Positions 1 through 9,798 of a stretch of 42,162 bases of DNA are shown here, in pieces. Location of the stretch: assembly GCA_016287865.1 (NCBI GenBank), contig JAEEXP010000008.1, forward strand, positions 1-42,162, in the 5' to 3' direction. Under the pieces are notes generated by a model. It searched no databases and was not told the DNA's origin. It saw nothing but the letters and a program-made list of their open reading frames with translations. Position 1 is the stretch's first letter, and each line of letters starts with the position of its first letter. The stretch is from Caryophanales bacterium (GTDB lineage: Bacteria; Bacillota_I; Bacilli_A; Izemoplasmatales; UBA1188). The position numbers and the translations under genes are program-made.

Positions 1-46
1 GTGCTTCTTTAGATTTTCCGCCCGGATATTTTATAAACGATTCCAT
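1..46 (-). CDS. 5' end of a D12-class (Dam-like) adenine-specific DNA methyltransferase, truncated by the window edge
   Basis: Reverse strand reads M-E-S-F-I-K-Y-P-G-G-K-S-K-E-A, resembling the N-terminal F-x-K-(x)2-G-G-K SAM-binding motif of D12 MTases; AGAGGG ribosome-binding site upstream. Confidence 0.55.
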   Translation of the reverse strand, partial: MESFIKYPGGKSKEA

Positions 47-286
47 TATCTATTTCCCTCTTTTTTATTTATTTTAACATTCGTTTATTCGGAAAATGCA
101 GAACAAACGAATTAACTTGCAATTAATAATGCTTATTTATGACTTTAGTCATATTTTATCACTTTTTTCGCAATTATTTAGTAAACACAGCTGTTTTATT
201 TCGTGATTAGTTTGCACAAAGAACAAATATTCCTATTTTTTTATCAGAACGTAAATCGTTATTATACTATTATTATTCTTAAATAA

Positions 287-314
287 TTAAAAGGCCCACT
301 TAGAAGCCTTTTAA
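287..314 (-). terminator. Rho-independent terminator downstream of surE
   Basis: TTAAAAGGC...GCCTTTTAA inverted repeat, then TTATTT on the minus strand. Confidence 0.7.
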
Positions 315-350
315 CTTTTTTATTCATTTATTTGTTTTTTCTTATTAAAA

Positions 351-1088
351 TTAACTAGTTACCTTTTTAAGCACTTTCTTATAATCTGATCTTTTATAAT
401 TAATTAAAGACATTGGTGTGATTGAGATATATCCATTCTCTACTGCTGATACATCGTATGTATCATCATTAGTGATATCGTTATGGATATAATGTATTTG
501 AATCATCTCTGTCTTTTTATTGTAGTATTCTTTTGTGTAGTGAGTTTTTCTTATGAATAACTCAGTTATTTTAATACCTTTATATGTAGGATATTTTTCT
601 ATATCTGGGAGATTTACGTTTAAGTAATATTTCTTAGATAGTAAATCATTAGATAGAATATAGTCCATTATCTCTTTACCATATTTAGTAATAGATAATG
701 GTGTATTAAATTTATTAGTACTAAATGCGATAGATTTAGTTCTAAATATTAGAGCTTGGAAACAGGCACTACATGTGCCACTATACATTGTGTCATTAGA
801 TAGATTATATCCCCAGTTTAATCCTGAGACTATAAGATCTATTTTCTTGTGTTTTAGGATGACTGAAGCTATTTGAACACAATCTACTGGAGAACCATCA
901 ATAATATAGTTATAGTCATCGATTCTTTCTATACCTACAGGATTTGATGTGTGGAGAGAGGCACCACAGCCACTCTGAGGGCTTTTTGGCGCAAATGTGT
1001 AAACTTCTCCATATTCTTTTAAAACTTCTTTTAAGGCAAGAATTCCGGCTGAATTAAAGCCATCATCGTTAGTTAATAATATATTCAT
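351..1088 (-). CDS. surE: 5'/3'-nucleotidase SurE
   Basis: MNILLTNDDGFNSAGI start motif; SGLNWGYNLSNDTMYSGTCSA; the ORF-track start is 17 codons too early. Confidence 0.9.
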   Translation of the reverse strand: MNILLTNDDGFNSAGILALKEVLKEYGEVYTFAPKSPQSGCGASLHTSNPVGIERIDDYNYIIDGSPVDCVQIASVILKHKKIDLIVSGLNWGYNLSNDTMYSGTCSACFQALIFRTKSIAFSTNKFNTPLSITKYGKEIMDYILSNDLLSKKYYLNVNLPDIEKYPTYKGIKITELFIRKTHYTKEYYNKKTEMIQIHYIHNDITNDDTYDVSAVENGYISITPMSLINYKRSDYKKVLKKVTS

Positions 1089-1089
1089 A

Positions 1090-2046
1090 TTATTGTGCGC
1101 CTCCTTTAACCATTTGAGAGAGACTGTCCATCGCATCACTCCTTCTTTTAAGTACTACTTTAGTATATGACATAAAGTCATGAGGACCACGATTAATAAA
1201 GATTATAAATACTAAAGATACGAGAGGTGTAATAGGCATAAAGACTTGCCACATAAAGTAGATAAAGTAAGTTATTATGAAGTTAATCGCAATAAAGGCG
1301 ATTCCTCTCATAATAACTTGCCATCTTTTAACGGTTGAGCCATCTCTTGAATCAATTACTGCGAGTTTAAAGATTAAATAACCTAGTGTTTCTCCTTCTT
1401 TAGTAAATATAGTAATAATAATATAGAGTGATATTGTTGCTATAAGCATAATAATAAATATAGTATAAAGAACTATTCTATATGATTTATAAGATGCATT
1501 AATATATGTTTCATTAGAATTAAATAATTCTATAGCTTTAGTGTATTCATTATTATAGAATTCAAGTACATCTTTATGTGATGCATCTTCATTTAATATA
1601 TACTTACCATCTTGATAGATAAAATAAGTTGATAGAGCTTTAGCTTCATTAAATGACTCAAGTCTATTTTCTTTTAAAGCTACTTGATCATTTGAATAGT
1701 AATAAGTAATATGACTATCATATTCTTTAACTAAGACAGAATAATCCTCTGAGTATCTATCAACTGATACATAAGAGTTTTCTTTATATTCAACATAAAG
1801 ACCTGATTCTTTAGTGAGAATAAGTTGAGTATTAATTAAATCAAAATAACCAATTGATTTAAAGATAGTACTATATGAAAGAAAAGCTAAAGAAAATGAA
1901 AGAATAGCTAAAAAGACTAAGTCTAATAAACCCGCAAGTACGCGTGTTAAAAGATATGGCTTAGTCATTTTCTTTATCTTTTCTTTAGTTGCCTGTTTCT
2001 GTCTAATTTTTTCTGTTTCAAGAATATAGTCTTTTTCTTTTTTCAT
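1090..2046 (-). CDS. RDD family membrane protein
   Basis: Several TM segments; TKEGETLGYLIFKLAVIDSRDGSTVKRWQVIMRG is RDD-like. Confidence 0.75.
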   Translation of the reverse strand: MKKEKDYILETEKIRQKQATKEKIKKMTKPYLLTRVLAGLLDLVFLAILSFSLAFLSYSTIFKSIGYFDLINTQLILTKESGLYVEYKENSYVSVDRYSEDYSVLVKEYDSHITYYYSNDQVALKENRLESFNEAKALSTYFIYQDGKYILNEDASHKDVLEFYNNEYTKAIELFNSNETYINASYKSYRIVLYTIFIIMLIATISLYIIITIFTKEGETLGYLIFKLAVIDSRDGSTVKRWQVIMRGIAFIAINFIITYFIYFMWQVFMPITPLVSLVFIIFINRGPHDFMSYTKVVLKRRSDAMDSLSQMVKGGAQ

Positions 2047-2064
2047 GCTTATACCAAAAATAGA

Positions 2065-2093
2065 GCCAGAAACTATTTTAGATAATTTCTGGC
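2065..2093 (-). terminator. Terminator downstream of the ABC ATPase gene
   Basis: GCCAGAAA...TTTCTGGC, then TCTATTTTT on minus. Confidence 0.7.
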
Positions 2094-2102
2094 ACTATAA
2101 TA

Positions 2103-3224
2103 TTATTTTGAATTAACTACTTTTACAGAGCCTAAACAAATTTGTTTCTTTGTTTCTTTATCAAATAGAATAATACCTTTACCAACAATATCAAATTTAA
2201 TTTCTTCATCAACTTTATAGTCGATAGAACCAAATACTACTGAAGATAAGATATCACCATCTAAATTAATTTTAACAGTAGTTTCCATACCAGCTGGAAG
2301 AGTTGAGTATGCAAGACCCTTAATAGCGCCTTTAGGACTTATTGGTAAGAACTCAGGTCTAATACCAATAACTACTTCTTTTCCGATTTCTTCTACTTCA
2401 ACTTCTGGAGTATATTCAGCTTCAATTCCAAAGAAGTTTAAACGAATCTTCTTTGGATCTTCAAGTTTAGCAGTAGCTGGGATGAAGTTCATTGTAGGGT
2501 TACCTACGAAGTCAGCAACAAATAAGTTAGCTGGACGATTATAAACTGTAAGAGGTGCATCATATTGTTGGAGTACACCTTTTTCAATTAAGCATACTCT
2601 AGTAGCTAGAGTCATTGCTTCAAGTTGGTCATGTGTTACATATACAAATGTTGAGTTTGTATCACTATGAAGTCTCTTAAGTTCAGTTCTCATTTCTCCT
2701 CTTAACTTAGCGTCAAGGTTAGATAGAGGTTCATCCATAAATAATACTTTTGGTTTAGGTGCAAGAGTTCTTGCGATAGCAACTCTTTGTTGTTGTCCAC
2801 CAGATAATTCTGCTGGATATCTATCTCTAAATTCTTCAATCTTTAACATTTGAAGAACTTCTTGAACTCTAGCTTCAATATCAGCCTTACTCCATTTTAA
2901 GTTCTCAAGACCGAAGGCAATATTCTTATATACTGTCATATGAGGCCATAGAGCGTAGTTTTGGAATAAGAAACCGATATCTCTTTTAGCTGGAGATACG
3001 TTGATATGTTGTTCTGAATCAAATACAACTTGATCTCCAATAGTAATTCTACCTTCAGTTGGAGTTTCAAGACCAGCAATCATTCTTAAAGTTGTAGTCT
3101 TTCCACAACCAGAAGGTCCGAGTAATGTTATAAATTCACGGTCTTCAATAACCATGTTAAGATGGTCTACACCTACAAAGTTTCCCCATCTTTTTGATAC
3201 GTTTTCAAGAACAATTCTTGGCAT
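2103..3224 (-). CDS. ABC transporter ATP-binding protein (PotA/FbpC-like)
   Basis: Walker A GPSGCGKTTT, signature LSGGQQQR, Walker B VLFMDEPLSNLDA, C-terminal TOBE-like region. Confidence 0.93.
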   Translation of the reverse strand: MPRIVLENVSKRWGNFVGVDHLNMVIEDREFITLLGPSGCGKTTTLRMIAGLETPTEGRITIGDQVVFDSEQHINVSPAKRDIGFLFQNYALWPHMTVYKNIAFGLENLKWSKADIEARVQEVLQMLKIEEFRDRYPAELSGGQQQRVAIARTLAPKPKVLFMDEPLSNLDAKLRGEMRTELKRLHSDTNSTFVYVTHDQLEAMTLATRVCLIEKGVLQQYDAPLTVYNRPANLFVADFVGNPTMNFIPATAKLEDPKKIRLNFFGIEAEYTPEVEVEEIGKEVVIGIRPEFLPISPKGAIKGLAYSTLPAGMETTVKINLDGDILSSVVFGSIDYKVDEEIKFDIVGKGIILFDKETKKQICLGSVKVVNSK

Positions 3225-3228
3225 AATT

Positions 3229-5130
3229 TTATCCTCCAATACCTTTATCAATAGATGCGCCTGTTACCTTATTAACTGTAAGGTTAACGCCAATTACGAA
3301 TACAACTAAGAATAAGTTAATTCCGTTTGCAAGTTGACTAATACCGTTTCTAGAATAGTATTCAAGTACGTTAGTAGTGAGTGTTACAGATGATGTGATA
3401 AGAGTGAATAGTGTATATTCTCTCATACAAGAGATAAATGGTAGTAAGTAACCACTTATGAAGCTTGATTTTTGAATAGGGAATATAATTCTAGTCATTC
3501 TCTTTGCCCATGGGCAACCAGTAATGATTGCTGCTTCTTCAATTTCACCTGATAATTGAAGCATTGCGTTTGTACCAGATCTTGATGCGAATGGTAAGAA
3601 CTTAATACCACCGGCAATAATACAAATTAGAATAGCTGAGATTTCCTTCATAGTAATAGCAACATCTAAGAATCCAAATGCTTTAGTCTTTGATAATGCA
3701 AAGAACATAGCTCCAAAGCTTAATGCAGGGATTAAGTATGGAAGGAATGCAAGACTTGATACGAAGTTCGCAACTCTTGATCTTCTCTTTCTAGCAACAG
3801 CATAACCGATTAGAATACCTGATGTACCACAAATAAGTGATACAACAATCGCTACTAGTACTGTTCTACCAAAGGCAGATAAAATTGTTTTATTTAGGAA
3901 TAAACCTTTTGTTGAGAATTGTCTTGCCTCAACAAAGGCATCTTCTACGACAGGTTTATTACTAAACCAATATTTTAAGTCTATTGTATTTAGCATACCC
4001 GGAGTATCTTCCAAGCTATATATAATAAATGTTAATAGTGGAACGATTGCAAAGAATGTTACTAGAATAGCTATAACTGTAAAGATAGGCCATTTAGCTT
4101 TTCTTAGGTTAATCTTAGAGATTTGTCCAGATTTACCTGATACAGTAGTAAAGCTTCTTCTACTCCTTGTAAACCAGTTATTTATTGTAAGAATTAATAC
4201 ACTGAAGATCATTAATATAGTAGATATTACATAACCTTCACCTTTTCTACCACCAATAAGGGCACTTCTTAATGTTATCGATATGGACTGGAATGAACCA
4301 TCTGCATTTAAGAATGCTGGAACTGAATAACTTGAGATTGATGATGCGAATACTAAAAGTACTGTTGATACTAAAGCAGGAGCTACAATTGGAAGAGTGA
4401 TTCTTCCTAAGATTTTAGCTCTTGATGCTTTAAGAATTACTGCAGCTTCTTCTAAGTTAGCATCCATATTTCTTAAGATACCACCTATCAAAATATAGGC
4501 AAATGGTGCATAGTGTAGACCTAAAACGAATGCTGTAGGCCACATACCAAATACGAGCCACGATGGAGCACAAAGTCCAGTGATTGATTGAAGCATACCA
4601 ACATCAGATGCAGCTTCAATTCTAGTGTTTTGGAAGAAGTTTACCCAGAACATCGCAATTGACCATGATGGCATAATGTATGGGAATACAAACACAGTAG
4701 AGATAAATTTCTTTCCAGGAATATTAGTTCTTGTGATTAAGAAAGCTAATGTTCCACCAAATAATACTGCAATTGTACAAGCAACTAGTGCCATAACTAC
4801 AGATAAGCCAAGAGGACGCCAGAAATAATATTTTGAATATCCAGGAGTTTCTTTATTAAAGAGTAAGTATGGCCAATGATAGAATGTATATTGACCAGAT
4901 TTTACGCCTGCATCCCAAATGTCATTAATGTTTCTAGCTTCAGTAAAAGAATGTATTTTAAATGAATCTAGAATCATTGTTGCAAGTGGATATAAAACAA
5001 CCACAGATAGTATTATTCCAAATACTAATAAAATTACATTAGAAGGTGTAGAGAAAAAATGTTTTATACTATTCCATAATCTTGTAAAAAATAATGAAGT
5101 CTTATTTTGTTGAACTACATTTTCAGACAT
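3229..5130 (-). CDS. ABC transporter permease, fused two-domain FbpB/ThiP-like
   Basis: 633 aa, two sets of TM helices each with an EAA-type loop (LEEAAVILKASRAKILGRITLP; IEEAAIITGCPWAKRMTRIIFP). Confidence 0.9.
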   Translation of the reverse strand: MSENVVQQNKTSLFFTRLWNSIKHFFSTPSNVILLVFGIILSVVVLYPLATMILDSFKIHSFTEARNINDIWDAGVKSGQYTFYHWPYLLFNKETPGYSKYYFWRPLGLSVVMALVACTIAVLFGGTLAFLITRTNIPGKKFISTVFVFPYIMPSWSIAMFWVNFFQNTRIEAASDVGMLQSITGLCAPSWLVFGMWPTAFVLGLHYAPFAYILIGGILRNMDANLEEAAVILKASRAKILGRITLPIVAPALVSTVLLVFASSISSYSVPAFLNADGSFQSISITLRSALIGGRKGEGYVISTILMIFSVLILTINNWFTRSRRSFTTVSGKSGQISKINLRKAKWPIFTVIAILVTFFAIVPLLTFIIYSLEDTPGMLNTIDLKYWFSNKPVVEDAFVEARQFSTKGLFLNKTILSAFGRTVLVAIVVSLICGTSGILIGYAVARKRRSRVANFVSSLAFLPYLIPALSFGAMFFALSKTKAFGFLDVAITMKEISAILICIIAGGIKFLPFASRSGTNAMLQLSGEIEEAAIITGCPWAKRMTRIIFPIQKSSFISGYLLPFISCMREYTLFTLITSSVTLTTNVLEYYSRNGISQLANGINLFLVVFVIGVNLTVNKVTGASIDKGIGG

Positions 5131-5164
5131 AGTTTTCTCTCCTTTTATTATTTATTTTGAATAA

Positions 5165-5189
5165 ATGGGAAGGGCATAACCCTCCCCAT
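5165..5189 (-). other. Intercistronic GC-rich hairpin between SBP and permease genes
   Basis: ATGGGAAGGG-cataa-CCCTCCCCAT inverted repeat. Confidence 0.6.
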
Positions 5190-5224
5190 CTTTTTTAACT
5201 ATAACTATATGTTATAAATGTAAA

Positions 5225-6649
5225 CTATTTTTCTACGTTAAGTGATCCAACGAGTGTGTTGATAGCGTTAACTTGTGCACCTTTAACTGTCTTTAAGAAG
5301 TCATAGTTTTCAACGATTTCTTTAGCCATATGTACATCTCTAGTCCAGTCATTCTTAGCATAAGTGATCTTGTTAGAACCTGGGAAGTAGTAACCATATT
5401 GGTTAACTTTTCCATGATTTTCAGGGAGTGGATTAGCAGATGTATTCCAAGTGTAATCTACAGTGTCATCTTTTCCAGGAAGAGTGTTGTTATAAACGCA
5501 CTTTTCATATGTAGAGAGTTCTAATAATGTTCTAGCATATAAGCAAGCTGTATATGGATGTTGAGCGTTGTTAACGATTTGAGAATCCATTGTATACATA
5601 AATCCATTGAATCCATCAATTTCCCAATCCCATTTAACAGTAGTCATAGCGTTTACTGTTTCTTTTGTTCCATCGTTATTGATATCAACTGAACCAGTCT
5701 TACTAACTGCATCCTTCATCTTAGCGAATGCACCATAGTAAACATAACCAGCATTCCAATCTGCTTCAGAAACTTGAGTAGCTTTCATAGCTGTTCCATC
5801 TGAACCATGAAGTCTTGAAATGTTAGATACGAATTCTCTAACCCATTGTTCACCAGCTGATTTATAAGTGTATTCCATCTTATCAATTTTATATGTAGAT
5901 GGTTCCCAATCTTTTCCATAGTAGTTCTTATAAGCAGTCTTAATTCTTGCTTGGTTTTCTTCAGCATAGCAAGAGAGTAAGAAAGACATATTGATCATTT
6001 CTGTAGAAGGGCTTTGGAAAGATACCTTTGAAAGGTGATCAGCATCAGCGCTAGTACCAGCTAATTGCCAAATGTTATGTAAAGTTTTACCTGTAGCATT
6101 TTGGAAATTAGTGTTAGTATAGAATAATTTATTGAAATGAATACCTTTTAATGGCTTCTTTGTATCAGCTTCAGTTAATCCAAGAGCTTGCCAATCTGAT
6201 GGAATATAGTTATGGAGTAATCCAGCTTTAGCATAGTCAGCCATAGATCTTTCATCTTGTACTAATGCATAGTCAGCAACAAAGCCGTTTTCAGCTTCTT
6301 GAAGTGCTGTTAATAAAGAATAGTCTTTATAGTCACTCTTTACTTGAATGTTCTTGTTGTCGCCATCAGCATGTAACCAATCATATTGATTAGCGATTGC
6401 TGTAGCAGCTTTACCTAAAACAGAAGTTAAACCAACAACTACGAATGGAGTGTTAGATTCTTCCATTTCTTTCTTAGAAGCAGCTTTAAGCTCTTCAAGA
6501 GTCATCTTACTTGCTTTTGCTACTGCGAGAGCTGTACCAGTGAGGCCATCGAATTCACCTTCGCCTTTTGCTTTAGTTGTTTTTGTACAACCAACAAGAG
6601 CAAACACAGAAAGTAATACTAATGCTAATGATAATAAAAATTTCTTCAT
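5225..6649 (-). CDS. ABC transporter substrate-binding lipoprotein
   Basis: Lipobox signal (LVGC), extracellular solute-binding family 1-like, upstream of ATPase/permease genes. Confidence 0.85.
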   Translation of the reverse strand: MKKFLLSLALVLLSVFALVGCTKTTKAKGEGEFDGLTGTALAVAKASKMTLEELKAASKKEMEESNTPFVVVGLTSVLGKAATAIANQYDWLHADGDNKNIQVKSDYKDYSLLTALQEAENGFVADYALVQDERSMADYAKAGLLHNYIPSDWQALGLTEADTKKPLKGIHFNKLFYTNTNFQNATGKTLHNIWQLAGTSADADHLSKVSFQSPSTEMINMSFLLSCYAEENQARIKTAYKNYYGKDWEPSTYKIDKMEYTYKSAGEQWVREFVSNISRLHGSDGTAMKATQVSEADWNAGYVYYGAFAKMKDAVSKTGSVDINNDGTKETVNAMTTVKWDWEIDGFNGFMYTMDSQIVNNAQHPYTACLYARTLLELSTYEKCVYNNTLPGKDDTVDYTWNTSANPLPENHGKVNQYGYYFPGSNKITYAKNDWTRDVHMAKEIVENYDFLKTVKGAQVNAINTLVGSLNVEK

Positions 6650-6908
6650 TTTGTCTCCTTTGTTAAAGTTTTTTATTTTTATTATATTTAATTGTTTTTT
6701 AACTTAATTTAATAATATGTATATCCGTACTATCTATATAATTAATGTCGTTTAATTATTATTTATAATTAACCGAAAATTGTCTTTTTTTACCACTTAT
6801 ATGATACCCTCTAGGGTAATCTTTGTCAATTAATTTTTTTCACATATTTTTCACATTTTAAAAAAATAAATGATATAATGATTTTGGTTAAAAAATAAGG
6901 AGATTTTT

Positions 6909-7838
6909 ATGGGAATTGTTAATACAAAGGAAATGTTTAAAAAAGCATATGAAGGTGGATACGCAGTAGGTGCTTTTAATGTCGATTCAATTCCAATGTG
7001 CCAAGCCATTCTTATGGCCGCAGAGGAATTAAAGTCTCCAGTCATTCTGTCAATTTCTAAAGGGTCAAGAGAATTCATGCATCCAGGTAATATAAAGGAT
7101 ATGTTAAGTATAGTAAGTAAAGACATTACTATACCTTTTGCTATTCACCTAGATCATGGTACTTCTTTTGAAATCTGTAAGGATGTTATTGATGAAGGTT
7201 TTACATCAGTAATGATCGATACTGGTGATGCACCATTTGAAGAAACTATCGCTATTACTAAAAAGGTAGTAGATTACGCACACGCACATAATGCTACTGT
7301 TGAAGGTGAACTTGGTCCAGTAGCTGATATTAAAGGACAAGACCCAATATATTATGAATTTACTAATCCAGAACTTGCTAAAGAGTTTGTAGAAAGAACT
7401 GGTGTTGATTCACTTGCTGTATCAGTTGGTACTAAACATGGTTCACGTAAGTTTGAATCAAAAGAAAGTGCTACTTTAAGATTCGATATCATGGATAAAA
7501 TAGCTGAACTTCTTCCAGGTTTTCCACTAGTACTTCATGGCTCTTCTTCTATCAGTGATGCCATTTTAAAGGTCTTCAACGACAATGGAGGCAAGTTAAA
7601 CGGTTACATTGGGGTACCAAATGCATTATTGGTGGAAGCAAGTCGTAAAAATGTGTGTAAAATAAATATAGGGACTGATTTTAGAGTTACATATGTAGGT
7701 GCCTTAAGAAAGTCTTTAAATGAAATTAAAGATAGATTTGAACCAAGAAACTTCCTAGTTCCTGCACGTAATGCAGTATATGAACTAGTTAAGGATAAAA
7801 TAGTTAACGAATTTAATAGTTATAATAAGGCAATATAG
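6909..7838 (+). CDS. Class II fructose/tagatose-bisphosphate aldolase family protein (paralog 1, divergent)
   Basis: HLDHGTS, GELG, GTKHGS, VLHGSSS, NIGTD motifs; AAGGAG RBS. Confidence 0.85.
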   Translation: MGIVNTKEMFKKAYEGGYAVGAFNVDSIPMCQAILMAAEELKSPVILSISKGSREFMHPGNIKDMLSIVSKDITIPFAIHLDHGTSFEICKDVIDEGFTSVMIDTGDAPFEETIAITKKVVDYAHAHNATVEGELGPVADIKGQDPIYYEFTNPELAKEFVERTGVDSLAVSVGTKHGSRKFESKESATLRFDIMDKIAELLPGFPLVLHGSSSISDAILKVFNDNGGKLNGYIGVPNALLVEASRKNVCKINIGTDFRVTYVGALRKSLNEIKDRFEPRNFLVPARNAVYELVKDKIVNEFNSYNKAI

Positions 7839-7848
7839 GAGGAAAGGT

Positions 7849-8793
7849 ATGCCACTAGTTACTACAAAAGAAATGTTTGAGAAAGCTTACAAGGGAGGAT
7901 ACGCTATTGGTGCATTCAATGTAGACAACATTGATTTAATGAAAGCAGTATTAAGAGCTGCTGAAGCTAAGAAGTCTCCAGTTATCATCGCTATCTCAAG
8001 CGGCGCATTACAATTTATGGGTGGAGAAATCATCCGTAAAACTTTAGACGTTATGCTAAAGACTGAAATCACAGTTCCAGTTGCTCTTCACTTAGATCAT
8101 GGAAAATCAGTTGAACTCTGCAAACAATGTGTAGATTTTGGTTTTACATCTGTAATGATTGATGCATCTGCATACGATTTCGAAAAGAATATCGAAATGA
8201 CTAAAGAAGTTGTTGAATATGCTCATGCTCATGGTGTTGTTGTTGAATCAGAACTCGGTGCTATCGCTGGTGTTGAAGAAGATGTTAATGTAGATGACAA
8301 ATATGCTAACTACACTCATCCAGCTGATGTATTCGAATTCGTAAAGAGAACTAATATTGATTCACTCGCTATCGCTATTGGTACTCTCCACGGTGCATTC
8401 AAGTTCAAACCTGGACAAAAACCTCAATTAAGATTTGATATCTTAGAAGAAATTGAAAAAGAACTCCCAGGATTCCCACTAGTACTTCACGGTGCTTCTT
8501 CTGTTCCAAGAAAGTACTTAGATATCCTCAACCAATATGGTGGAGCTATGGAAGAAGCTATCGGTATTCCAGAACCAATGTTAAGAGATGCTGCTAGACA
8601 TGCAGTATGCAAGATCAACGTTGGTACAGATATCAGAGTTGCATATGTTGGCGGTGTTAGAAAGGCTTTAGTTGAAAAACCAGAAACATTCGATGCAAGA
8701 TATGTTATCGTTGGTGGTTTAAACCAAGTTCAAGAACTCGTAGAAGACAAACTCGAAAATGTATTTGCTTCTGCTGGTCATGCTAACGACTAA
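7849..8793 (+). CDS. fba: Class II fructose-1,6-bisphosphate aldolase (paralog 2, canonical)
   Basis: HLDHGKS, MIDASAYDFEKNI, ESELGAIAG, IGTLHGAFKF, VLHGASSVP, NVGTDIR. Confidence 0.9.
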   Translation: MPLVTTKEMFEKAYKGGYAIGAFNVDNIDLMKAVLRAAEAKKSPVIIAISSGALQFMGGEIIRKTLDVMLKTEITVPVALHLDHGKSVELCKQCVDFGFTSVMIDASAYDFEKNIEMTKEVVEYAHAHGVVVESELGAIAGVEEDVNVDDKYANYTHPADVFEFVKRTNIDSLAIAIGTLHGAFKFKPGQKPQLRFDILEEIEKELPGFPLVLHGASSVPRKYLDILNQYGGAMEEAIGIPEPMLRDAARHAVCKINVGTDIRVAYVGGVRKALVEKPETFDARYVIVGGLNQVQELVEDKLENVFASAGHAND

Positions 8794-8821
8794 TTTATTT
8801 AAAACACAAACAATATTAATT

Positions 8822-8849
8822 AACCCTATCACAAAAATGTGGTAGGGTT
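8822..8849 (+). terminator. Terminator downstream of the aldolase genes
   Basis: AACCCTAtCACA-aaaa-TGTGgTAGGGTT, then TTTTCTTTT. Confidence 0.8.
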
Positions 8850-8879
8850 TTTCTTTTGCGAAAAATAAGGAGGTAAATC

Positions 8880-9749
8880 ATGAATACAAAAGAAAATAAT
8901 TATGAATTAATAAAATTTAAAGATGGTGATTTCTGTTTAGAAGTCAATGTATCTCCAGGAGAAGATACAGTATGGTTAACACAAAAAGATATGTCCTTAT
9001 TATTTGGTGTTGATAGAACCGTAATATCAAGGCATATTAGTAACATTTATTTAGAGGGAGAACTTGATAGAATGACTTCTGTGCATTTTTTGCACATAAG
9101 TAATAATAATCCGAAAAATAGGCCTCCAGAGCTATATAATCTAGATGTAATAATTTCTGTAGGTTATCGTGTTAAATCAAAACGTGGTGTTTTATTTAGA
9201 AAGTGGGCTACTTCTGTTCTTAGGGAATACTTATTAAAAGGCTATACTATAAACGAAGAAAGATGTTTAACTTGTACTTCAAATATCTTAGAACTCAAAA
9301 ATAAAGTTGAAGAAATTGAAAATAAATACATTAAATTAGAAAACACAGTCTATACCACAGACAAAATGGTATATGAGGGCGAATTAATTGAACCATTAAC
9401 ACTTCTAAGAAAACTCTTTTTTCTTGCGAAGAATAGAATAGTTATAATTGATGACTATGTAGATAACACAGTTTTAATGCTATTAAAAGATATTAAAACA
9501 AAAACTATTATAATCACAAGTTCTAATACTTATTTAAATAAAGAAAAAGATATTCCAGAAAATATTTGTATTATTAAAGAAAACAAAGAACATGATAGAG
9601 CTATATTTATTGATGATTATGTATATATGTTTGGCACATCTTTTAATGCAATAGGAAAAGAAAGATTTACTATTATTAAAGTTAATCACTTACCTCAAGA
9701 AGTATTTTTAAAAGGAATTAATCTAGATAAATATGATACAAATGATTAG
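8880..9749 (+). CDS. RhuM family protein with a C-terminal single-HKD (PLD-like) domain
   Basis: N-terminal WLTQKDMSLLFGVDRTVISRHI...FRKWATSVLREYLLKGY is RhuM-like; C-terminal HDRAIFIDDYVYMFGTSFN fits HxKx4Dx6GSxxN with K to R and S to T. Confidence 0.75.
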   Translation: MNTKENNYELIKFKDGDFCLEVNVSPGEDTVWLTQKDMSLLFGVDRTVISRHISNIYLEGELDRMTSVHFLHISNNNPKNRPPELYNLDVIISVGYRVKSKRGVLFRKWATSVLREYLLKGYTINEERCLTCTSNILELKNKVEEIENKYIKLENTVYTTDKMVYEGELIEPLTLLRKLFFLAKNRIVIIDDYVDNTVLMLLKDIKTKTIIITSSNTYLNKEKDIPENICIIKENKEHDRAIFIDDYVYMFGTSFNAIGKERFTIIKVNHLPQEVFLKGINLDKYDTND

Positions 9750-9763
9750 TTCTTTAAATAAAT

Positions 9764-9791
9764 AACCTCCTACAAGAATCGGTAGGAGGTT
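9764..9791. terminator. Terminator between convergent genes, probably bidirectional
   Basis: AACCTCCTAC-aagaatcg-GTAGGAGGTT with T/A-rich flanks. Confidence 0.75.
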
Positions 9792-9798
9792 TTATTCT

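Noticed and set aside
4625-4828. Plus-strand ORFs antisense to permease, SBP, recG, pheT, polC, ychF and tuf from the ORF track
   Set aside because: They lie wholly inside well-supported minus-strand genes, lack RBS and have no recognisable protein pattern.
5785-5967. Alternative-frame minus-strand ORFs inside SBP, rnc, fakA and pheT genes
   Set aside because: Low-complexity shadow frames of confident genes.
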